Positions 1-5,017 of a DNA stretch of 5,366 bases are shown here, piece by piece. The position numbers and the translations under genes are program-made. The stretch's first letter is position 1. Each line of letters starts with the position of its first letter. The stretch covers positions 1-5,366 of the forward strand of contig JANQGN010000105.1 in assembly GCA_028277295.1 (NCBI GenBank), read 5' to 3'. The DNA comes from Rhodospira sp. Lineage in GTDB: Bacteria; Pseudomonadota; Alphaproteobacteria; Rhodospirillales; Rhodospirillaceae. The notes beneath the pieces were generated by a model. The model was not told the DNA's origin and searched no databases. It was given only the letters and a program-made list of their open reading frames with translations.

Positions 1-357
1 GTCCTGCTCGCCGGCCACCTGCATGGGCAGCACGTCGGCGGTGGACTGCACCTCGACCGCGTCCACGCCGATCTCGATCTCGCCGGTGGGCAGGCGCGGA
101 TTGACCGTCTCGTCGCTGCGGGCGATGACCCGGCCGGTCACCGTGATCACGCTTTCCACCCGCGCGCCCTCCAGGACCGGGAAGACGGCCGACGACACGT
201 CGGCCACGCACTGGGTCAGCCCGTAATGGTCGCGCAAGTCGACGAACAGCAGGTTCCCATGGTCGCGCTTGCGGTGGATCCAGCCGGACAGGCGGACGGT
301 CTGGCCCACGTCCGAGCGGCGGAGTTGGCCGCAGGTGTGCGTGCGAAAGGCGTGCAT
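1..357 (-). CDS. aspS: Aspartyl-tRNA synthetase, N-terminal part (partial, runs off the left edge)
   Basis: A cytoplasmic class II aminoacyl-tRNA synthetase that charges tRNA with aspartate. Only the first 119 codons are present; full-length bacterial AspRS is about 590 residues, so the catalytic core lies outside. What is visible is the N-terminal OB-fold anticodon-binding domain. It opens MHAFRTHTCGQLR, followed by SGWIHRKRDHG (residues 24-34), LLFVDLRDHYGLTQ (36-49) and PTGEIEI near residue 91, all closely matching bacterial AspRS. His33 sits where E. coli has Leu30 and where Pseudomonas aeruginosa has His31; the His form is associated with non-discriminating enzymes that also charge tRNA-Asn. 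The ATG at 357 fits the usual family start. A purine-rich AGGGGA lies upstream at a rather long spacing of about 12 nt. The gene is transcribed divergently from sufE. Identity is very secure; the non-discriminating assignment is inference. Confidence 0.95.
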   Translation of the reverse strand, partial: MHAFRTHTCGQLRRSDVGQTVRLSGWIHRKRDHGNLLFVDLRDHYGLTQCVADVSSAVFPVLEGARVESVITVTGRVIARSDETVNPRLPTGEIEIGVDAVEVQSTADVLPMQVAGEQD

Positions 358-429
358 GACGGATGGAATCCCCTGGTCAAGCGAAAGGCGGCGCGGCTCC
401 ACGGCCCCGCGCCGACGAGAATCTGAACG

Positions 430-444
430 GAACCGACACCGAAC
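430..444. promoter_or_regulatory. GAAC-N7-GAAC direct repeat, LexA-box-like
   Basis: GAAC at 430-433 and GAAC at 441-444 are separated by exactly seven bases; a third GAAC lies at 425-428. On the minus strand this reads GTTC-N7-GTTC. Alphaproteobacterial LexA recognises direct repeats of this form (GTTC-N7-GTTC / GAAC-N7-GAAC), unlike the palindromic E. coli box. The site lies between divergent aspS and sufE and covers the -10 area of the candidate aspS promoter, a sensible place for a repressor. Neither gene is a classical SOS gene, so a chance match is possible. Confidence 0.28.
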
Positions 445-459
445 GGCGCGCTTTGTCAA
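431..459 (-). promoter_or_regulatory. Candidate aspS promoter: perfect -35, poor -10
   Basis: Read on the minus strand, 459-454 is TTGACA, a perfect sigma70 -35 hexamer. At a 17-nt spacing the -10 position (436-431) reads TCGGTT, matching TATAAT only at its ends. Transcription would start near 424, leaving a leader of about 65 nt before the aspS ATG at 357. The -35 match and location support a promoter; the weak -10 keeps confidence low. The GAAC direct repeat at 430-444 overlaps the proposed -10 and spacer. Confidence 0.3.
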
Positions 460-484
460 GGCGGCCAAGGAACCTCAATGACGG

Positions 485-505
485 GGTGTGTCGGCGTGCC
501 ACACC
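485..505. repeat. Short inverted repeat in the aspS-sufE spacer
   Basis: GGTGTG at 485-490 and CACACC at 500-505 are perfect 6-bp inverted arms around a 9-base centre. The symmetry could be a dimeric-regulator operator upstream of sufE or a weak hairpin. It does not match the Irr, Fur or IscR motifs I know, and no U-tract follows, so it is not a convincing terminator. The arms are visible directly; a function is not established. Confidence 0.3.
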
Positions 506-510
506 AGGGG

Positions 511-538
511 TTCCGATCGCTCGCGATTCACCTTAAAT
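511..538 (+). promoter_or_regulatory. Weak candidate sufE promoter
   Basis: TTAAAT at 533-538 matches the -10 consensus at four of six positions. TTCCGA at 511-516, 16 nt upstream, matches -35 at three of six. Initiation would fall near 545, about 50 nt before the sufE start. If correct, the in-frame ATG at 537 lies inside the -10 element and cannot be the translation start, which favours 594 or 603. The evidence is two weak hexamers only. Confidence 0.22.
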
Positions 539-593
539 GCAGCCTCGGGAGCCGCCGCCCTTTCGCCAACGCCGCCAGCCGGGACCCTTGCCC

Positions 594-1019
594 ATGGTTG
601 CCATGACCCTCGACGACCTTCGCGAAACCTTCACGCTTCTGGATGACTGGGAGGAGCGCTATCGCTTCATCATCGACCTCGGTCGCACCCTGGAACCGAT
701 GCCCGAAACCGACATGACCGAGGCCAACCGGGTGCGCGGCTGCATGAGCCAGGTATGGCTGACCGCCGAGACCCAGCCCGGGGACCCGCCCCAGTTGCAC
801 TTCCGCGCCGATTCCGACGCTCACATTGTCAAGGGATTGATCGCCATCCTGATGGTGCTGTTCAACGATCGCCCGGCGGCCGAGATCCTGACCCTCGACG
901 CCGACGCGACCCTGGCCGCGCTGGGCCTGGACCAGCATATCAGCCCTAACCGTCGCGGCGGCGTGGCCGCCATGATCCAGCGCATCAAGGCCGAGGCCGC
1001 CGACATCGCCGCGGCGTGA
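594..1019 (+). CDS. sufE: SufE family sulfur acceptor for cysteine desulfurase
   Basis: A small cytoplasmic protein (141 residues) that takes persulfide sulfur from the SufS cysteine desulfurase and passes it to the Suf Fe-S scaffold. Diagnostic segments are LDDWEERYRFIIDLG (residues 16-30), NRVRGCMSQVW (45-55) with the sulfur-accepting Cys50 (Cys51 in E. coli SufE), DSDAHIVKGLIA (73-84), and a C-terminal QHISPNRRGG stretch; each lines up with E. coli SufE, which is 138 residues. The start is uncertain. ATG 594 has a weak GGGA about 9 nt upstream, ATG 603 would give 138 residues, and ATG 537 would add a Pro/Arg-rich tail unlike the family and overlaps a possible -10. No sufS or sufBCD is nearby, so this is a stand-alone sufE. 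Its TGA directly abuts the stop of the convergent ribA. Confidence 0.93.
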   Translation: MVAMTLDDLRETFTLLDDWEERYRFIIDLGRTLEPMPETDMTEANRVRGCMSQVWLTAETQPGDPPQLHFRADSDAHIVKGLIAILMVLFNDRPAAEILTLDADATLAALGLDQHISPNRRGGVAAMIQRIKAEAADIAAA

Positions 1020-2186
1020 TCAGAACAGATGCCCGCTGCGCCGCGCCTTGGCCCGCAGGTACCCTACGTTGTGCGCGTTCGCTGGGAAGCTGTGCGGCAC
1101 CCGCTCCACCACCTGAATGCGGTGACGGGCCAGTGCCGAGACCTTGCGGGGGTTGTTGGTCAACAGCCGCACCCGCGTGAAGCCAAGGTGCCGCAGCATC
1201 TCCGCCGCCGGGGAGTAGAGGCGCTCGTCGTCGTCAAACCCCAGTTGCTCGTTGGCGTCGACGGTATCCAGGCCCCCGTCTTGCAATGTGTAGGCGCGTA
1301 GCTTGTTGACCAGGCCGATGCCGCGCCCCTCCTGGGCCAGGTAGAGCAGCACGCCCGCCCCCTCGCGGCTGATGATGTCGATGGCGCCGCGCAGCTGCTC
1401 GCCGCAGTCACAGCGGAGCGAGCCCAGGATATCCCCCGTGAAGCACTCCGAATGCAGGCGGGTGAGGACCAGGTCTCCGGGGTTGGGCCGGCCGATGACA
1501 ATCGCCAGATGCTCAATGCCGCCATCGTCGGGGCGGAAGGCGATCACGCGGGTCTCCTCCGCCCCGGCCAGGGGCACCCGCGCCTCGCCCACGGAGCGCA
1601 AGGCACGCGCCGCCGTCTCATGATGGGCCACCACCTCCTCGGCGGCCACGGCCACGATCTCCCGGGCGCGCGCCCAGGCCATCGCCTCCAGGGCCGGCAC
1701 CGGGCAGGGCACGGCCACCACCGCCGGCAGCAGGCGCGCCAGCTTGGCCAGCACCACCGCCGCCCCGGCGCCGCTCTCGGCCGCGACCGGTTCGACCGTG
1801 GATCCTGACGGGACCGGCACCGGGTCGGCCTCGGTGGGATCAGCCAGGCGCCGCAGGCGGTCCTCGGTCAACCCCTCGGGCAGGCGCAACCGCACCGCCC
1901 CCGGCCCCGGCGCCCCCAGGTTGAGCACCGCCGCGCGGCGGGTGGTCATCACCAGGTCCGGCGCGCCGGTCCCCTCCCCCAAGACCGCCAGGCGGGCCAT
2001 CACGCGGGCGTCGGCCCCCTCGGCGGCCGCGGCGAGAACCGCGTCGCTGGGCCCAACCACCGCCACCGGCGCGCCCCGGCGCAATTCGGCCAGCGCCCGC
2101 CCCACGCGGTCGAGAGGCGAGAGCGAAGCCGGTGACGGAGCGGTGGACACATCGGCGGACGGTGGGGAGACGGGGGCCAGGGTCAT
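1020..2186 (-). CDS. ribA: GTP cyclohydrolase II with a long N-terminal extension
   Basis: Catalyses the first step of riboflavin synthesis, converting GTP to 2,5-diamino-6-ribosylamino-4(3H)-pyrimidinone 5'-phosphate, formate and pyrophosphate. The protein is 388 residues against about 196 for E. coli RibA. Residues about 205-388 are the catalytic domain and align without gaps to E. coli across the active site: zinc ligands Cys248, Cys259 and Cys261 (E. coli 54, 65, 67), QEGRGIGL at 285-292, Tyr299 (E. coli 105), Asp320 and Arg322 (E. coli 126 and 128), then LTNNPRKV at 342-349. All key residues are intact, so it should be active. Residues 1-205 are Ala/Pro-rich and lack the acidic DDxDRENEGD-type motif of RibB, so this is not a working bifunctional RibBA. 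The ATG at 2186 is chosen because GGGAGGG (2204-2198) lies 11 nt upstream. A TTG at 2288 would add 34 unsupported residues. Confidence 0.95.
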   Translation of the reverse strand: MTLAPVSPPSADVSTAPSPASLSPLDRVGRALAELRRGAPVAVVGPSDAVLAAAAEGADARVMARLAVLGEGTGAPDLVMTTRRAAVLNLGAPGPGAVRLRLPEGLTEDRLRRLADPTEADPVPVPSGSTVEPVAAESGAGAAVVLAKLARLLPAVVAVPCPVPALEAMAWARAREIVAVAAEEVVAHHETAARALRSVGEARVPLAGAEETRVIAFRPDDGGIEHLAIVIGRPNPGDLVLTRLHSECFTGDILGSLRCDCGEQLRGAIDIISREGAGVLLYLAQEGRGIGLVNKLRAYTLQDGGLDTVDANEQLGFDDDERLYSPAAEMLRHLGFTRVRLLTNNPRKVSALARHRIQVVERVPHSFPANAHNVGYLRAKARRSGHLF

Positions 2187-2189
2187 GAC

Positions 2190-2204
2190 GGGCGAAGCCC
2201 TCCC
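2190..2204 (-). promoter_or_regulatory. ribA ribosome binding site with adjoining small hairpin
   Basis: On the minus strand GGGAGGG occupies 2204-2198 and fixes the ribA start at 2186. Immediately downstream, GGGC (2200-2197) and GCCC (2193-2190) can pair around a 3-base loop. This would tuck part of the spacer away or mask the 3' end of the Shine-Dalgarno sequence. The ribosome site is well supported; a regulatory role for the hairpin is only a possibility. No FMN riboswitch core is recognisable in the leader. Confidence 0.5.
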
Positions 2205-2370
2205 GAATGGAAATGCCGACGTCGCCCCACCGCTGACTAGCGGCGCACGGCGGAAGCGGCTAAGAAGGAAGCTCCCGTACCTAAGCAAGGACCGTCAGGG
2301 AAGCAAGAGGCGCGCCGATCACGACGCCCACCGCCCCCGCCGGCCACACACCTGTCGACCAAGGTCGAGC
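2205..2370. other. Divergent ribA / regulator intergenic region
   Basis: This is most of the 184-bp spacer between the ribA start (2186) and the regulator start (2371), and it must hold the promoters for both. AAGG at 2361-2364 is a reasonable ribosome binding site 6 nt before the regulator ATG. I see no good sigma70 pair. On the minus strand TTGCTT (2288-2283) followed 17 nt later by TCTTAG is the least bad, with three matches in each hexamer. No tRNA, sRNA or riboswitch signature was recognised. Confidence 0.4.
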
Positions 2371-3156
2371 ATGTCGCCACCGGTCACGACCCCCGCCGGG
2401 GCCGCACAAACCCTGCCAGGACCGCGTCTGTTGTTGATCGACGCCGATGCCGCGCCGCGCCACGCACTGGCCGGGCATTTGGCCTCTCACCTGCGGGCGG
2501 CGCTGGGGACGGGCGAAGAGGGCGCGGACGGTCGCGCGACACCGGCCGCCGGTCCGGTCACCATCACCGAGTCGGCCAGCGTCACGGACGCTCTGACGGA
2601 CAGCGCGACACCGGCCTGGGATGTCGTTGTCCTCGGCGCCCCCGGCACCGAGGCCGCGCTCGGCGCGGTCCTCGCCCTGCGGAACGCCGGACTGGACTTG
2701 CCGGTGATCGCCATGATCCCGCCCGCGCCCGTCGGTGATCACGCCAATGTCGCGCCCTGGCCCGAGGGCGTCACCCGCACCAGCCGGCCGGCGCGCCTGG
2801 CAACCCTGGTGGCCCTGCTGCGCGCGGCGCTGGCGCCAGAGGCGAGGGATGACGCCAATGGCTTCGACCTGGGACCCTACCGCTGCGCCCCCGGTACCCG
2901 CACTCTCACGGATCGCCAGAACGGGCATGTGCGGGCCCTGACCGAGAAGGAAGCCGCGATCCTGGCCTGCCTGCGCGCCGCCCGCGGCCCGGTCACCCGC
3001 GACACGCTGCTCGCCGAGGTCTGGGGATACGGCGCGTTCATCGACACGCATACCCTGGAAACCCACATCCACCGCCTGCGCCGCAAGATCGAGCCCGACC
3101 CCCGCCAGCCAACCCTGCTGGTCACCGAAGGCGGCGGCTATCGGCTGGGCGGTTGA
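2371..3156 (+). CDS. OmpR/PhoB-type winged-helix regulator with degenerate receiver
   Basis: A 261-residue DNA-binding protein of response-regulator layout. Residues about 18-155 have receiver-like spacing: LLLIDADAAPR at 20-30, WDVVVLGAPG at 83-92, PVIAMIPPAP at 111-120 and TSRPARLATLVALLRAAL at 137-154. The phosphorylation chemistry is gone. The phosphoacceptor Asp position is Gly89, the second acidic-pocket residue is Ala25, the switch Thr/Ser is Ile116 and the conserved Lys is Arg139. A Gly/Ala-rich stretch (about 45-62) lengthens the loop before the second strand. Residues about 165-260 form an intact winged helix: LTEKEAAILACL (190-201), the recognition helix region DTHTLETHIHRLRRKIEPD (225-243) and wing LLVTEGGGYRLGG (249-261). 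It probably regulates without phosphotransfer; no histidine kinase is nearby. The ATG at 2371 has AAGG 6 nt upstream and begins just before the first receiver strand. An upstream in-frame reading through ribA antisense is disregarded. Targets are unknown; ribA and its own gene are candidates by position. Confidence 0.9.
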   Translation: MSPPVTTPAGAAQTLPGPRLLLIDADAAPRHALAGHLASHLRAALGTGEEGADGRATPAAGPVTITESASVTDALTDSATPAWDVVVLGAPGTEAALGAVLALRNAGLDLPVIAMIPPAPVGDHANVAPWPEGVTRTSRPARLATLVALLRAALAPEARDDANGFDLGPYRCAPGTRTLTDRQNGHVRALTEKEAAILACLRAARGPVTRDTLLAEVWGYGAFIDTHTLETHIHRLRRKIEPDPRQPTLLVTEGGGYRLGG

Positions 3157-3172
3157 GGGACGAGGCCAGGTC

Positions 3173-4999
3173 TCAGGTTCCCGTCGCCGACAGGGGCGCG
3201 TAGCGGGTGCGCGGAAACAGAAGGTCGATGAAGCGCTCGGCGGTCGGTTGCGGCTCGTGGTTGGCGAGGCCGGGGCGTTCGTTGGCCTCGATGATCACGT
3301 AGGCCGGCTCGAAGGGGGATGGAACCATGAAGTCCAGCCCGACCACCGGAATCTCGATGGCCCGGGACGCTGTGACGGCCGCGTCCACGAGCACCCGGTG
3401 CAGGCGGTCGGTGACGTCGTGGATGGTGCCGCCGGTGTGCAGATTGGCGGTCTTGCGGACCTGAACCTGCCGGCCGGGCTCGGGCACCGACTCGAGCGTC
3501 ATACCCTGCAGGCCCAGGCACCGTTCGGTTTCGGCATCAAGGGGAATACGGCTTTCGCCCCCGGTGGCGGCGGCGCGGCGGCGGCTTTGGGTTTCGATCA
3601 GCGCCCGCACCGCCGAGCGCCCGTCCCCCACCACGGCGGCCGGCCGGCGGATGGCGCCCGCCACAACCTTGTAATCGATGACGATGATCCGCAGATCCTG
3701 GCCTTCCACGAACTGCTCCATCAGCACCGTGTCGGCCACGGTGTGGGCGACGGCGATGGCGCGGCGCACCTCGTCCAGGGTGCTCAGGTCCACGCTGATG
3801 CCGCGCCCCTGCTCGCCGCGCGCCGGCTTCACCACAACCCGGCGATGCTTGTCCAGGAACGCGGCCAACGTCTCGTCGTCGGTGGCCTCCACCTGGTCGG
3901 GCACGGCCAGGCCATGGGCGCGCAGCAAGCGGCGGGTCACCGCCTTGTCATCGCACCGGCTCATGGCCACGGCGCTGGTCAGTTCCGAGAGGCTCTCGCG
4001 GCAGGTGATGGCCCGGCCCCCCAGGGAGAGCTGAAAGAACGCCGAATCCTCGTCCAGCACGTCCACCGAGATGCCCCGGCGGCGTGCCTCGTCGGTGATG
4101 ATGCGGGCATAGGGGTTCAGCTTGGCCTCCGGGGCCGGACCGATAAACAGTTTCTCGTTGATGCTGTTCTTGTTCTTCAAGCAGAACACCGGCACCCTTT
4201 CAAAGTTCAGTTTTTCATACAGGGCGATGGCCTGGGTGTTGTCGTGCATCACCGACAGGTCCATGAAGGTGCGGCCCTTGGCCAGGAAGTGCTCGGCCAG
4301 GTGGCGCGACAGGGCCTCGCCGACGCCGGCCCGGGTGGTCTGGGGGTCCACCGCCAGGGCCCACAGGCTGGAGCCATGGTCGGGATCGTTGAACGCCCGC
4401 ACGTGATCCACGCCCATCACCACACCGATGACCGCGCCTGTGTCCGCGTCCTCGGCCGCGAGCCAGGTCAGCGTGCGGCTGTTGCGGGTTTCCTGAAGAA
4501 AGCCATCGGGCAACGGCACCATGCCGCGCGCCTGGTAAATGCGGTTGATGGGACCGCTGTCCTCCGGCCCGCGCAGCATGCGCACGAAAAAGCCCTGGGG
4601 CCGGCGCGCCGAGGGTCGATAGCGGTCGAACCACAGACGGAAGGCGTGGGAGGGGTCCAGGAACAAGTCCTGCGGGGCCTGGGCCAGCACCACATGGGGA
4701 TCGCGAAGGTAGAAGGCGATGTCGCGGCTGCCCGGCCGCTCCCGGCGCAGGATGTCGGCGATGGCGCGGCCGCTCGCGAACGTTTGCGCGAACGCCAGCC
4801 GGCCCCAGCCGCAGTCCAGCACCACATCGTGGCGCATCTGCTTGATCCCGGGCGATTGGGGCGCCTCGCCCCAGTTCTTGAGAGAGGCCATGCGCAACCG
4901 CTCGGCGCGCGGATCGTAATGGGAAGTCCTGGCATGCGTGGTCACGGCGCGTGGTCCTTCGCTATCGGTCACGAGAGCCATCCGGGTCCGCCGAATCAT
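3173..4999 (-). CDS. ngg: N-acetylglutaminylglutamine synthetase (GNAT + ATP-grasp fusion)
   Basis: A 608-residue cytoplasmic enzyme that, with AsnO, makes the osmoprotectant dipeptide N-acetylglutaminylglutamine amide. After a variable N-terminus, family similarity begins at YDPRAERLR (28-36), and CGWGRLAFAQTF (63-74) and FYLRDPHVVLA (96-106) form a lead-in domain. A GNAT acetyltransferase spans about 136-275, with acetyl-CoA-binding LAVDPQTTRAGVGEAL (215-230) and NTQAIALYEKLNF (254-266). An ATP-grasp ligase spans about 345-597: VVVKPARGEQGRG (388-400, Lys391), MEQFVEGQDLR (427-437), the HTGGTIHDVTDRLH segment (521-534), and probable metal ligands Asp556 and Glu571/Asn573 in GLDF and EANERPGLANHEPQP. 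All expected motifs look intact. The ATG at 4999 lies 18 nt after the asnO stop, with only a weak GGCGG ahead; Met7 (4981) is an alternative. The two genes are likely one operon. The M42-family hydrolase often found with them is not downstream. Confidence 0.95.
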   Translation of the reverse strand: MIRRTRMALVTDSEGPRAVTTHARTSHYDPRAERLRMASLKNWGEAPQSPGIKQMRHDVVLDCGWGRLAFAQTFASGRAIADILRRERPGSRDIAFYLRDPHVVLAQAPQDLFLDPSHAFRLWFDRYRPSARRPQGFFVRMLRGPEDSGPINRIYQARGMVPLPDGFLQETRNSRTLTWLAAEDADTGAVIGVVMGVDHVRAFNDPDHGSSLWALAVDPQTTRAGVGEALSRHLAEHFLAKGRTFMDLSVMHDNTQAIALYEKLNFERVPVFCLKNKNSINEKLFIGPAPEAKLNPYARIITDEARRRGISVDVLDEDSAFFQLSLGGRAITCRESLSELTSAVAMSRCDDKAVTRRLLRAHGLAVPDQVEATDDETLAAFLDKHRRVVVKPARGEQGRGISVDLSTLDEVRRAIAVAHTVADTVLMEQFVEGQDLRIIVIDYKVVAGAIRRPAAVVGDGRSAVRALIETQSRRRAAATGGESRIPLDAETERCLGLQGMTLESVPEPGRQVQVRKTANLHTGGTIHDVTDRLHRVLVDAAVTASRAIEIPVVGLDFMVPSPFEPAYVIIEANERPGLANHEPQPTAERFIDLLFPRTRYAPLSATGT

Positions 5000-5003
5000 G
5001 TCC

Positions 5004-5015
5004 GCCGGCGCCGGC
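5004..5015. repeat. Perfect 12-bp GC palindrome between asnO and ngg
   Basis: GCCGGCGCCGGC fills most of the 18-nt gap between the asnO stop and the ngg ATG, and abuts the only Shine-Dalgarno-like bases (GGCGGA). A transcript could fold here with a short stem. Ribosomes terminating on asnO would open it, so it could contribute to translational coupling. Such palindromes also arise by chance in DNA of this composition. Confidence 0.3.
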
Positions 5016-5017
5016 CG

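Noticed and set aside
366..529. Three GANTC (CcrM-type methylation) sites in the aspS-sufE spacer, at 366, 419 and 525
   Set aside because: This is only modestly more than expected, and the sites also occur inside coding regions here, so no specific role can be supported.
537..593. Longer SufE starting at ATG 537
   Set aside because: The added 19 residues are Pro/Arg-rich and absent from SufE relatives, there is no ribosome site, and the codon overlaps a possible -10 element.
2187..2288. Upstream TTG start for ribA adding 34 residues
   Set aside because: It has a rare start codon and no family similarity in the added residues, whereas ATG 2186 has a GGGAGGG ribosome site.
1744..2370. A 209-codon in-frame N-terminal extension of the regulator
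   Set aside because: It would run antisense through the ribA start, is Arg/Ser/Ala-rich with no domain, and the regulator has a proper ATG with AAGG at 2371 right before the first receiver strand.
2187..2370. FMN riboswitch before ribA
   Set aside because: I looked for the conserved RFN-element core segments on the minus strand and did not find them; the leader is also short.
2281..3072. A 263-codon open frame on the minus strand opposite the regulator
   Set aside because: Its translation has no recognisable fold and is low-complexity Gly/Arg/Gln. The plus-strand frame has a clear winged helix.
3157..3172. Bidirectional terminator between the regulator and ngg
   Set aside because: The 16-bp gap has no inverted repeat and no T-run.
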